Shown here: in pieces, positions 43,259 to 55,119 of the stretch | Layout of the letters: every line of letters starts with the position of its first letter | Numbering within the stretch: position 1 is the stretch's first letter | Assembly (NCBI GenBank): GCA_021234155.1 | Contig: JAJEKV010000038.1 | Span: forward strand, 11,427,190-11,491,189 | Source: Isoetes taiwanensis | Lineage: Eukaryota > Streptophyta > Lycopodiopsida > Isoetales > Isoetaceae | Direction: 5' to 3' | DNA: 64,000 nt | The notes under the pieces: generated by a model | The model's database searches: none | Told to the model about the DNA's origin: nothing | What the model saw: only the letters and a program-made list of their open reading frames with translations | Translations under genes and position numbers: made by a program

Positions 43259-45757
43259 AACTCGACTTGATATCAAAAACTATTCGACCTTCCACCCAAT
43301 GCACTCCTTAGCTAGTGTGCTAGTCTAGACATAGCATGTACCTGGCAATCCGGCACATGTGTCCTGGGGTAACTCCATCCTTCTGGATGCAACTGCGCAG
43401 TCGAACCATCGTTTCGTGCCTTCCTTGCATGTCCAGTCGGATGATGTCTAGCTTACTACGAGCCATCGCGACGGGGCAAGTTCGAAATCGGTGCCCAATG
43501 AGGGTTTTTTTTGTTCTCTCTCCTGGGCTCTCTCTTTGGACCTTCAATAAAACCTTGCAGGCAAGCTCTTGACCACTTCCGAGGCACGAAAGCCTGCCAA
43601 AACCTAAACCCTACAAATTAAGTAGGGTTTAGGTGTCAGGGCACCAAAACTGCACCATCTCCTAATCCCACCGTCCAGGTGGTAGCTCATGTCCCATCAA
43701 ACGTCTCCAAAAAGAAAAAAATAGGCATCCATTGCACGGATGTGCTAACCACCAAATTTTCCCCCTTCTGACGTAAGGGCACGACGGGGAAATGGCATGT
43801 TCCCATAGTTAAGCCTCTCTAGTGAGCTCGAAATGCAATTTTAACTTCATGCATGAGTCCAGAGCATCCCTTTTACTTTAGGGACCAATTATTATGACCA
43901 TCTATAACCAAACTAGGCTTGATATGGGAAACTACTCGACCTTCCACCCAATGCAATCCTTGGCGAGCGTGCTAGTCTAGACATAGCATGTATCCGAACG
44001 TTTGATCAATCGTCTATCCCTCAAATATGTGTCCTGGGGTAATTCTGGCCTTCTGCATGCAACTGCACACTCGAACCGTTGTTCCGTGCTTCGCGATGGC
44101 TCGCAACAACCTAGTGCCCCTATGTCAGAAAGGGGAAATTTTGGGGGTTAGCACATCCGTGCAGCGGATGTCCGTTTTTCATTCTAGAGAAGTTTCATAG
44201 GATATGAGCTACCATTTGAATGGTGGGATTAGGAGATGATGCGATTTTGATGCTCTGGCACCTAAACCCTACTAAATCTGTAGGGTTTAGGTTTTGGCAA
44301 CCTTCCCTACCTCAGAAGTGGTCAAGAGCTTGTGTGCAGGGTTTTCTCGAGGGTCCAAAGAGAGAGCCCAAGAGAGAGAACAAAAAAACCCTCATTGGGC
44401 ATTAGTTTCAAACTTGCCCCGTCGCGGAAAGGGCAAGTTCGAAATCGGTGCCCAAAGAGGGTTTTTTTGTTCTCTCTCTTCGGACCTTCGATAAAACCCT
44501 GAATGCAAGCTCTTGACCACTTTTGAGGCAGGAACGCCTGCCAAAACCTAAACCCTACAATTTAGTAGGGTTTAGATGTCAGGGCACTAAAACCGCACCA
44601 TCTCCTAATCCCACCATCCAAATGGTAGCTCATGTCCCATCAAACGTCTCCAAAAAGAAAAAAATGGACATCCACTGCATGGATGTGCTAACCCCCAAAT
44701 TTTTCCCTTTCTGAGTAAGGGCACGATGGGGAAATGGCGTGTTCCCATAGTTAAACCTCTCTAGCAAGCTTGAAATGCAATTTTGACATCACGCATGAGT
44801 CCAAAGCATCTATTTTACTTTAGGAACCAATTATTATGACCATCTATAACCAAACTCGGCTTGATATGGGAAATTATTTGACCTTCCATCCAATGCACTC
44901 CTTGGCTAGCGTGCTAGTCTAGACATAGCATGTATCCGAACTTTTGATCAATCGTCTGCCCCTCAAACATGTGTCCTGGAGTAACTCTGGCCTTCTGGAT
45001 GCAACTGCACAGTTGAACCTTCGTTTCGTGCCTTCCTTACATGTCTAGTCGCACGATGTCTAGCTTGTTGCGAGCCATCGCGAGGGGGCAAGTTTGAAAC
45101 TAGTGCCCAAGGAGGGTTTTTTTGTTCTCTCTCTTGGGCTCTCTCTTCGTACCCTTGAGAAAACCCTGCACGCAAGTTCTTGACCACTTCCGAGGCAGCG
45201 AAGGCTGCCAAAACCTAAACCCTAATGATTTAGTAGGTTTTAGGTGTCAGGGCATCAAAAGCGCGTCATCTCCTAATCCCACCGTTCAAATGATAGCTCA
45301 TATCCTATGAAATGTCTCTAAAAAGAGAAGATGGACATTCATTGCACGGATGTGCTAACCACCAAATTTTCCCCCTTCTGACGTAAGGGCACGACGGGGA
45401 AATGGCATGTTCCCATAGTTAAGCCTCTCTAGTGAGCTCGAAATGCAATTTTAACTTCATGCATGAGTCCAGAGCATCCCTTTTACTTTAGGGACCAATT
45501 ATTATGACCATCTATAACCAAACTCGGCTTGATATGGGAAACTATTCGACCTTCCACCCAAGGCACTCCTTGGCTAGCGTGCTAGTCTAGACATAGCATG
45601 TATCTGAATGTTTGATCAATTCTCTGCCCCTCAAACATGTATCCTAGGGTAACTCTGGCCTTCTGGATGCAATTGCACAATCGAACCTTCGTTTCGTGCC
45701 TTCCTTGCATGTCCAGTCGCACGATGTCTAGCTTGTTGCGAGCCATCTCGAAAGAAT
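43259..45757. repeat. long tandem repeat family, four copies of 0.65-0.94 kb
   Basis: Units begin at about 43259, 43912, 44852 and 45522 with AACTNGNCTTGATAT and contain, in order, GTGCTAGTCTAGACATAGCA, GTGTCCTGGGGTAACTC, CTTCTGGATGCAACTGC, GTTCTCTCTC, a telomere-like hairpin (CCTAAACCCTAC ... GTAGGGTTTAGG), CATCTCCTAATCCCACC and GGGCACGACGGGGAAATGG. The last copy is partial. The segments at about 43740-43912 and 45355-45524 appear identical over some 170 bp, pointing to recent exchange. Copy two is longer because of an internal inverted duplication. The short ORFs have no recognisable motif. Confidence 0.85.
44120..44720. repeat. inverted duplication, arms of about 290-300 bp, within the tandem family
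   Basis: The left arm (about 44120-44425) is the inverted copy of the right arm (about 44436-44720), centred on CCGTCGCGGAAAGGGCAAG. Both arms contain the telomere-like hairpin and the GTTCTCTCTC tract, so a transcript would fold into a long, imperfect stem. Confidence 0.8.
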
Positions 45758-46179
45758 AGAATAGGATGATTTTTATCGTCAGTAAGAGGCATTAGATATT
45801 GTGAGGCACCACTTTACACGTTTATTTAGTTTTTGAGAATTAAAGCTGTGCATTCCCACAAACTAACATTCCTTCATGCTTATTAAGATAAATCTTTTGG
45901 GTGACATTACTTGAAAATGTGAAGTCAATTGCAAGATGTCCACAACTAGAAACGATGCCCATGAACATCTTAATAGAGCAATATTAGCACACTCACCCCG
46001 GTTTTTGGTCCACTGTTGAAAACATCAGTTTTGGTAGGTCTACATGTCCTGTTTTCAAAGAATCCTACATGTGGATTTGTGGAGGTATGGTTTTGTTCGA
46101 TAATGGTGTCCTTTTTTCAGTGGACTAAAACATCCACTGTTGTTTTGTAGTTTCTTCTATTGTGACATGTCATTTTATA
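45758..46179. other. spacer between repeat families, no gene seen
   Basis: AT-rich, with no motif-bearing ORF. GTAGGAAAGAATACTTGAAT at its right end begins the next repeat family. Confidence 0.35.
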
Positions 46180-46690
46180 ATACAATCCACTGTAGGAAAG
46201 AATACTTGAATTTCTGCATGTCTAATAATTCTATTGTCACATGTCTTTATAGATGTAGGAAAGAATATTTGATTCTCTACATGTCCTATACTTCCATTCA
46301 CATGTCTTTATAGTAGTAGGACAGAGTACTTTATTTGCTAAGGCATTGTAGGAAAGAATACATGAATTACGACATGTGTAATACTTCTATTGTCACATGT
46401 CTTTATAGAAGTAGGAAAGAATACTTGATTCTCTACATGTCATATGCCTCCATGTCACATGTCTTTATAGTAGTAGGACAGAGTACTTTATTTGCTAAGG
46501 CATTGTAGGAAAGAATACATGAATTACGACATGTGTAGTACTTCTATTGTCACATGTCTTTATAGAAGTAGGAAAGAATACTTGATTCTCTACATGTCCT
46601 ATCCTTCCATATCACGGGTCTTTATAGTGGTAGGACAGAGTACTTGATTTGCTACATGTGATGCACGTGCACGATCACATGTCCTTATAC
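46180..46690. repeat. tandem repeat with ACATGT motifs, about 75-bp subunits in 157-bp higher order
   Basis: GTCACATGTCTTTATAG, AGTAGGAAAGAATACTTG and CTCTACATGTCCTA recur at roughly 75-bp spacing. A higher-order unit beginning AAGGCATTGTAGGAAAG is repeated 157 bp apart (46340 and 46497). Confidence 0.8.
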
Positions 46691-46952
46691 TAGTATTCCA
46701 TGTAAGACAAGTTACTTCAACTACTTCAATTACTTAACACCTATTTTTGCATAACAAAACCATCAAGAATTTGATTTGTATTCCTTGAGGGGGTGCAGGA
46801 CCGGTGCAAAAATGCAATATCTCATCTATTGTCCCTTTACCCCTCATGCTTATAGAAAACTAGAATGCAAAGGCATTATGAAGATCCCAAAATTGAATTG
46901 AACTGAATTTAACTTTAACGTCCATGGGAACCAACAAGTCTATCGAGATCTC

Positions 46953-47158
<206 letters not shown>

Positions 47159-47219
47159 CTTTTTATGCCTCAAATCCATTTTTTGAGCATATGCACATGA
47201 TCTCAGGTCCCAATCAGCT

Positions 47220-50200
47220 CAAACATGCCACAAAGGTGGCTCCAACATGCCAAGGTGGCTCCAACATGCCACGCGCGTGCTCTAACATGCCATGCAGGCT
47301 CCAATATGCCAACGTGGCACAAACATGCCACGTGGGCTCCACCATGCCACGTAGGCTCCAACATGCCAAGGTGGCTCACAACATGTCACCTAGGCTTAAA
47401 TATGCCAAGTTGGCTCAAACATGCCACCTAGGCTCCAGCATGCCACCATAGCTCTAACATGCCACCTAGGCTCAAATATGCCAAAGTGGCTCAAACATGC
47501 CACGTGGGCTCCAACATGCCACCTAGGCTCCAACATGCCAAGGTGGCTCAAACATGCCACCTAGGCTCCAACATGACAAGGTGGCTCAAACATGCCACAT
47601 GGGCTTCAACATGCCACCTAGGCTCCAACATGCCAAGGTGGCTCAAACATGCCACGTGGGCTCCAACATGCCATGTGGGCTCCAACATGCCAAGGTGGCT
47701 CTAACATGCCACCTAGGCTCAAACATGCCAAGGTGGCTCCAATATGCCACTTAGGCTCCAACATGCAAAATGGCTTAAACATGCCATCTAGGCTCCAACG
47801 TGCTCAAACATGCCACGCAGGCTCCAACATGCCACCTATGCTCCATCTTGCCAAGGTGGCTCAAATATGCCACGTGGGCTCCAACATGCCACCTAGGCTC
47901 CAACATTCCTAGGTGGCTCAAACATACCACATAGGCTCAAACATGCCACGTGGGCTCCAACATGCCACCTATGTTCCAACATGCCATGTGGGCTCCACCT
48001 AGGCTCCAACATGACAAAATGGCTCAAACATGCCACCTAGGGCTCCAACGTGCTCAAACATGCCACACGAGCTCTAACATGCCACCTATGCTCCAACATG
48101 CCAAGGTGGCTCAAGCATGCCATGCAGGCTCCAACATGCCACCTAGGCTCTAACATGCCAAGGTGGCTCAAACATGCCACCTAGGCTCCAACATTCCTAG
48201 GTGGCTCAAACATACCACATAGGCTCAAACATGCCATGCAGCCTCACTTAGGCTCCAACATGCCAAGGTGGCTCCAACATGCCACCTAGGCTCAAGCGCC
48301 AAGGTGGCTCAAACATGCCACCTAGGCTCAAACATGCCAGGTGGCTCAAACATGCCAAGGTGGGCTCAAACATGCCACCTAGGCTCCAACATGCCACCTA
48401 GTCTCCAACATGCCACGTGGGCTCCACCATGCCACCTAGGCTCCAACATGCCAAGGTGGCTCTAACATGCCACCTAGGCTCAAACATGCCACGTGGGCTC
48501 CAACATGCCACCCTAGGCTCCAACATGCCAAGGTGGCTCAAACATGCCACCTAGGCTCCAACATGACAAGGTGGCTCAAACATGCCACATGGGCTTCAAC
48601 ATGCCACCTAGGCTCCAACATGCCAAGGTGGCTCAAACATGCCAAGTGGGCTCCAACATGCCAAGGTGGCTCTAACATGCCACCTAGGCTCAAACATGCC
48701 AAGGTGGCTCCAACATGCCACCTAGGCTCCAACATGACAAAATGGCTCAAACATGCCACCTAGGCTCCAACGTGCTCAAACATGCCACGCAGGCTCCAAC
48801 ATGCCACCTATGTTCCAACTTGCCAAGGTGGCTCAAATATGCCATGTGGGCTTCAACATGCCACCTAGGCTCCAACATTCCTAGGTGGCTCAAACATGCC
48901 ACATAGGCTCAAACATGCCATGCTGGGTGCTCACTTAGGCTCCAACATGCCACCTAGGCTCGAACATGCCAAGGTGTCTCCAACATGCCACCTAGGCTCA
49001 AACATGCCAAGGTGGCTCAAACATGCCAAGGTGGGCTCAAACATGCCACCTAGGCTCCAAACGCCACCTAGGCTCCAACATGCCAAGGTGGCTCAAACAT
49101 GACACGTGGGCTCCACCATGCTTAGGCTCCAACATGCTAAGGTGGCTCACAACATGCCACCTAGGCTTAAATATGCCAAGTTGGCTCAAACATGCCACCT
49201 AGGCTCCAACATGCCACCGTGGCTCAAACATGCCACCTAGGCTCAAACATGCCACGTGGGCTCCAACATGCCACCTAGGCTCCAACATGCCAAGGTGGCT
49301 CAAACATGCCACCTAGGCTCCAACATGACAAGGTGGCTCAAACATGCCACATGGGCTTCAACATGCCACCTAGGCTCCAACATGCCAAGGTGGCTCAAAC
49401 ATGCCACGTGGGCTCCAACATGCCATGTGGGCTCCACCTAGGCTCCAACATGACAAAATGGCTCAAACATGCCACCTAGGCCTCCAACGCGTTCAAACAT
49501 GTTGAAGCTCTAACATGCCACCTATGCTCCAACATGCCAAGGTGGCTCAAGCATGCCACGCAGGCTCCAACATGCCACCTAGGCTCTAACATGCCAAGGT
49601 GGCTCAAACATGCCACCTAGGCTCCAACATGCCAAGGTGGCACAAACATGCCACCTAGGCTCCAACGTGCTCAAACATGCCAAGGTGGCTCAAACATGCC
49701 ACGTGGGCTCCAACATGCCACATAGGCTCCAACATGCCATGTGGGCTCCAACATGCCAAGGTGGCTCAAACATGCCACCTAGGCTCAAACATGCCAAGGT
49801 GGCTCCCACATGCCAAGGTGGCTCCAACGTGCCACCTAGGCTCAAACATGCCAATGTGGCTCAAACATGCCACCTAGGGCTCCAACGTGCTCAAACATGC
49901 CACGCGAGCTCTAACATGCCACCTATGCTCCAACATGCCAAGGTGGCTCAAGCATGCCATGCAGGCTCCAACATGCCACCTAGGCTCTAACATGCCAAGG
50001 TGGCTCAAACATGCCACTAGGCTCCAACATGCCAAGGTGGCACAAACATGCCACCTAGGCTCCAACGTGCTCAAACATGCCAAGGTGGCTCAAACATGCC
50101 ACGTGGGCTCCAACATGCCACATAGGCTCCAACATGCCATGTGGGCTCCAACATGCCAAGGTGGCTCAAACATGCCACCTAGGCTCAAACATGCCAAGGT

Positions 50201-50975
50201 GGCTCCCACATGCCAAGGTGGCTCCCACATGCCAAGGTGGCTCCAACGTGCCACCTAGGCTCAAACATGCCAATGTGGCTCAAACATGCCACCTAGGCTC
50301 CAACATGACAAAATTGCTCAAACATGCCACCTAGGCTCCAACATGCTCAAACATGCCACGGGGCTCCAACATGCCACCTATGCTCCAACTTGCCAAGGTG
50401 GCTCAAATATGCCACGGGCTCCAACATGCCACGTAGGCTCCAACATTCCTAGGTGGCTCAAACATGCCACCTAGGCTCAAACATGCCAAGGTGGCTCCAA
50501 CATGCCATCTAGGCTCCAACATGCCATGCCAAGGTGGCTCCAACATGCCAAGGTGGCTCAAACATGCCACCTAGGCTCCAAACGTGCTCAAACATGCCAA
50601 GGTGGCTCAAACATGCCACGTGGGCTCCAACATGCCACATAGGCTCCAACATGCCATGTGGGCTCCAACATGCCAAGGTGGCTCAAACATGCCACCTAGG
50701 GTCAAACATGCCAAGGTGGCTCCCACATACCACCTAGGCTCCAACATGCCACCTAGGCTCAAACATGCCAAGGTGGGCTCAAACATGCCACCTAGGCTCC
50801 AACATGCCACCTAGGCTCAATCATGCCACGTGGACTCCAACGTGCTTAAACATGCCAAGGTGGCTCAAACATGCCACGCAGGCTCCAACATGCCATCTAG
50901 TCTCCAACATGCCAAGGTGGCTCAGGCATGCCACCTAGGCTCAAGCATGCCAAGGTGGCACCCCCAAGTGGTGAC
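47220..50975. repeat. 19-bp minisatellite array, about 3.7 kb
   Basis: The unit is CAACATGCCACCTAGGCTC or a variant. The flanking bases AACATGCC and GGCTC are strongly conserved, while the central four to six bases alternate among CCTAG, AAGGTG, ACGTGG, ATGTGG and ACGCAG. About 190-200 units are present. A 19-bp period gives a 19-residue pattern in every open frame (MPPRLQHAKVAQTCHLGSN), which is why many ORFs span the array. Higher-order blocks recur: 47500-47720 resembles 48510-48690 and 49260-49440, and 49620-49880 resembles 50020-50290. I see no evidence of real coding use. Confidence 0.95.
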
Positions 50976-51978
50976 ATGGCATGCCAAGTAAGCAAGGTCA
51001 AGTTTTGACTAGGCCAAAAATGAAAAGATATCCATCTTTGGTCTTTTCATTGGGTGATGTTGGCAAATTTTAGGTGACATGGCTAGATGATGGTGACATG
51101 GACATGATGACTAGGACTTTATGCAAGAAATATGATAACCTTTGAAATTTTTGGTAGAGGAGTTTGACAAGGAATAGAATAGAGGGATCTGAAGACCTTA
51201 ATGCGCTGACATACTTCCTCAACTCGAACCAGGCCAGGACTTTGCGCAGCTTTCTCACCAGAGGGGAGAGGCCAGACCCCTGGAGATGGACCTCAGAAAG
51301 GTTGTCGAGGCAGCCTTTCCTATCAGTGCTCCTCTGGGAGGGCAAATGCCAATTTCCCCCCCTCCCCCCTCCGAGAGCTCAATTTTCCTATCCGACCGTT
51401 GAATCCGTCATTCAAGTAACCTGCTTCGAGCAGGCTCAAAAGAATCCAAGATCCGTCCAGGAGAACTTATCAAACCACTAAGCCGCTCATGAAGTTGATC
51501 GCATAGAAAACCAAGTGTTTTGTCGTTCGGGCAGTACAAAGGCTCTGGAATGGAGATTCGACTTCACCATGTCGTCCGGAATGGCGAAATTACCCCAAAG
51601 CACAATTTCATTAAAATGAGAAATTTCGTGATTCCAATTAGGAACGAAAATCCTTTTTAGTCAAATTTATGCCAATTTTTTGAGCAATTATGGCGCCATT
51701 TAAAAAAAAAAAATATGCATCTAAAGTGCCATTTATCACGCCATTAAAAATTCTAGCATTGCATAAAATGAAGTCGGAGAAACATAACATCACAAAAATA
51801 GTTAAAAATTCGAATTCATAGATTTGCATATTAAAACATTTGCCAAAACAAAAAGGACTCTAAGAGGCACCAGATACAAGAGTATTAGTGTACAATTTAC
51901 ATTATTTTCATACAAAATTAGGGGTTCCTCATCGAACGTGCTCCACAATAGGATCAGTTCCAGATGGCGTGGCCATGG
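50976..51978. other. spacer with doubly open segment 51070-51481, no gene assigned
   Basis: 51070-51345 is open on the minus strand (LSEVHLQGSGLSPLVRK, LRKVLAWFELRKYVSALR) and 51164-51481 on the plus strand. The minus-strand reading looks more protein-like but I cannot assign a family. After 51500 the sequence is AT-rich, with no feature until the stop of the minus-strand gene at 51979. Confidence 0.3.
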
Positions 51979-54915
51979 CTAGAAGAAGCAACCATAGGAT
52001 CTCCCGAAAAGCTCGAACGCTGTGGCGTTGAAATTGGGATCATCAAGAATGTCCATATTGAATTGTGTATTCTTGATCACATCATAGTCCACATCGGGTG
52101 GAGCTTCGGGCATCTCTCGATTTGGTGGATCTACGCCTTCTTCAACTACAAGCAGTGGTCTCCGTCACACAGAATGAACAATTTGCGATGGTAGGATTCA
52201 AGAGGGCGGTCAAGCCTATCTAGAATCCCCTTTAGGCACTCATGCTTAAGCCGGTCACTTTCGAATACAATGCAAAATCTCTTATTCAAGAATGAAGCCC
52301 CGCCAAAAGAACCACAGGAGAAGTAATCAAACACCCCTGTTCCCCGGCGGTACCATTTTCTCGCACGAGGTAATGAAAGCATGTAGCAGACCAAACTGGT
52401 TTCTCATAATTATGTCCCCGGCAAGCCTTGCCCGTGACTGACCTGGCTGTTGCAGAGCTTCCCCGCCATAGCCTCGGCCTCCCGTCTTCGCCTTCTTCGT
52501 TAGGCAATGTGAACCGGTGGCGGTTCTTGAGGATGATGCGTTGAAGGGGAACTTGAGGTCAATAACTTCGATTGGGAGGACCTTCAGGTGGCTGAATCTT
52601 TGTGGCATACACTAGTGAATGGGCCTCCCCGAACTCCCCGGGGAGGCGGATTCTTGTATTCGCCCCTCATACATGCCAATATAAACTCGGATCTGGAATC
52701 CGTGATCATCCAATACGATGAAATCAAAAAGTTGTGTCTCCGGCCTTGCAAAGACTACTATCCAAAAAGAATCAGGCTGTGGTGGTGTTCTTTACAACCG
52801 TATTAAAGAAATTTGTTAGTGTGGTTTTGTCCCACATTGGAAATATGCCTCTAGTGTCCGTGGCAATCAAGGATACCGGTACAGGAGTGCAAACAACTTG
52901 TCCCTTGTCGTGTTAGTTCAACCGCGAACGGAAGTCTTCAAGATCCCTCTCTTCAAGACAAAGATTGCGTATGAATCTTGCCAAGGCGTGTGGCACGCTA
53001 TCGAAAATGCCTTCCTTGCCCACTCGGCTTTCAACCCACTTACTATGCAAGGTGGGTTATGGAAATCAGGTCGGTATCCTCGAAGCCCGACATCGCAAGA
53101 TCGAGATCGCTGAAGGACTTGAACTTCCTCGGAAAATTATCCTTCACGTGATGCAAAAATCTCCTTCTTCAAGAAAGATATGGATCTTAGTGTCTTTGCC
53201 CTTGCCTTGAAGAATTGCTTACCTCAGATAATCACTAGTGACCTTTGAAGGTCTTCCCATCCAAAGACTTCACGGAACAGTAACCCGGCACCGTCTTCGT
53301 AGTCCATACCCCTCATGCACCTCGTAGGTCCGACCGAAGTAGTCGATTCTTTTTGCCCGCCATGTGTAATAGTTTGTCCCTTGTTGTCTTTTAGCTTGCA
53401 AGATTTCCACAAGTTCCATAGGGACACTAATAACCGAAAAATATCCTCCGCATGAAGACCCACCGTTGAAATCTTTAGGATGCTTACCACGCATGGTAAC
53501 TTCAGCCGAGCCGATAACGCTGGAAACAACAAGAAGTTAGACTTGAACATTTATCGAGCAAATGGCGCCGGGCGCCATTTGGTGAAGAAATGGCGCCGCG
53601 GGGCGCCGTTGAGGAGGAAATGGCCGCGGGCGCCGTTTGGTGAATAAATGGCGCCACGGCGCCATTTCATAATCTTGCGTAAAAATTAAAACATGTACCT
53701 TGTATGGTTCTCGAGCGAGATTGCCCGCCCCCGATGGATCAGGCTTCCCGCGATAGAGCATATTGCCGCCGCAGGTGGGTTATGTTATCAATGAATGGCT
53801 CTTTGAAAATAGTCTTCGCAGCGATATCATTGACTTCACAACCGAAGCCGCAGTATTCTCGTTCGCTGGATCGTGCTGCACAACACTCGGCAATTCCGTT
53901 GAAGATAAATCTTTGACATTTGCTCTTGGGACTTTGGTGTGCCGAAGTCTTCTACATACAAGTTGAGCAGCCATAATCGAATGATTACCATTCACTATAT
54001 AATAGTGCATCCCCATGAGGTCATCCCCGGTTTTCCAAGGGACCAGCTTTGTTTGTGAGGGGATTGAATGGAATCACATCACGGGAGTGAAGACCGATGT
54101 GGGTCTCTCTCGAAAGGACTCCACCAAAGTTTTGACGCGCTCCATATTCCTTGGTCTAGATGTCGATTTGCTGGTCCTTGATATAATTTGAACACGCCTA
54201 TTTTTTAATGAATGTGACACCGGAGAGGAAACAGATGCCTATGTGATCGTGAAATTTTTGCGGTGTATTCTCGGGCCGTCTTTTCCTCTTCTGACCTTTC
54301 CACCCGAAGATTTGCAGGCACCTCTAGCAAGTGCTGAGCTATTCTTAATGTGAGCTTCTTTGGCTCTAGCTTCTTAATGGGGACCCTTTTGGACGGTGTG
54401 TCCGCAGGATCCTCGCTATGCCTTGGGCTCGGAGGTTCACCACCACTTCTAGGACTTCCAGCAGGACTTGGAGTCCGAGGCGCTCTCCTTTGTTTTTTTG
54501 GTGTCCTCTCCTTCTCAAGGGTCTCCGGCCTGTGCTTCTTCTTTTTCCCATCCGTTTCCTCTGCCTCCACTTCCTTTCCCTCCGCTTTCGTGGTCGCCTT
54601 TCCCTTCCTTCGCCTTTGCCTTCCCCTATCCTTTTTTTTCCTTGCCCTTTTCTTTTCCTTCTTTTTCCCTCTTTTCTTTATCTTCCTTCTCTTTCTTTTT
54701 TCCTTCTCTTCCTTTTCCTTCTCTTCCTTTTCTTTAGATTGTTTCTTTTCCTTCTTTTCCATATCCGGATCTTTGTGATCCTTTCTCTTAACTTTCCTCT
54801 TGCTTGCCCGCCTTTCCTTCCTCCTGAAGGTTCTGGACATCCTCGTGAGAAGATGAGGAGTCTTTGTCGGCCGCAGCAGTGTATCCCTAGGTTGTCTTGT
54901 CTTCTTCTTGCTCAC
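51979..54915 (-). pseudogene. Lys/Glu-rich plus ParB/sulfiredoxin-like protein gene, frame-broken (mobile-element type)
   Basis: Reading the minus strand from 54915: a 236-residue ORF (54205-54915) dominated by Lys/Glu/Arg repeats and a Pro/Ser/Arg tail (SPAGSPRSGGEPPSPRHS). Then, in other frames, MERVKTLVESFRERPTS (ATG near 54145) and YYIVNGNHSIMAAQLV (about 53965-54010). The pairing of a Leu-x2-Ser-Phe helix with a hydrophobic strand followed by NGNHS and an Ala-rich helix is the pattern of ParB/sulfiredoxin-fold domains (y-x-h-h-x-G-x-H-R/S-x-x-A). Further segments are CIVSGLKAEWARKAFSIAC (about 53010-53070), FLNKRFCIVFESDRLKHECL (about 52230-52290) and a C-terminal acidic stretch ending at TAG 51979 (DYDVIKNTQFNMDILDD). 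At least four frame breaks occur. Introns could explain some, but donor and acceptor sites are not evident at all of them. Function unknown. Confidence 0.45.
54540..54780. repeat. pyrimidine-rich tract (coding strand purine-rich)
   Basis: About 240 bp almost entirely C/T on the plus strand, formed by the Lys/Glu codons (AAG, AAA, GAG, GAA) of the minus-strand ORF. Long polypurine tracts can form triplex DNA. Here the coding explanation is enough. Confidence 0.7.
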
Positions 54916-55119
54916 CTTTTTTTAGCCGTGCCGCGGTCCACAATGGCGGGTAGTTTCTCATTTGGGCTATTGCCTTGACAACGAATGAAGGCGAAGTTTT
55001 TCGACTCGCTCATCCGATTCGACGAAGAATCATAAAGCCCCTCAAGATTTCTTGTGGACCTTTGATGTCGCCTTCTTCAAAGTTGTTGCACGACGGCAGC
55101 TACCGGCCTTTGTTTCTTC

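Noticed and set aside
47459-50814. Many ORFs on both strands with a 19-residue repeat
   Set aside because: A 19-bp unit without stops is open in several frames; the unit length is not a multiple of three and the core variation is not codon-like.
47220-50975. CRISPR-like array (short repeats with variable cores)
   Set aside because: The spacers are four to six bases drawn from a few fixed types, the DNA is plant nuclear and there are no cas genes; it is a minisatellite.
54350-54978. Plus-strand Phe/Ser/Leu/Pro-rich ORFs
   Set aside because: Antisense shadows of the Lys/Glu-rich minus-strand ORF; composition is explained by complementing AAG/GAG codons.
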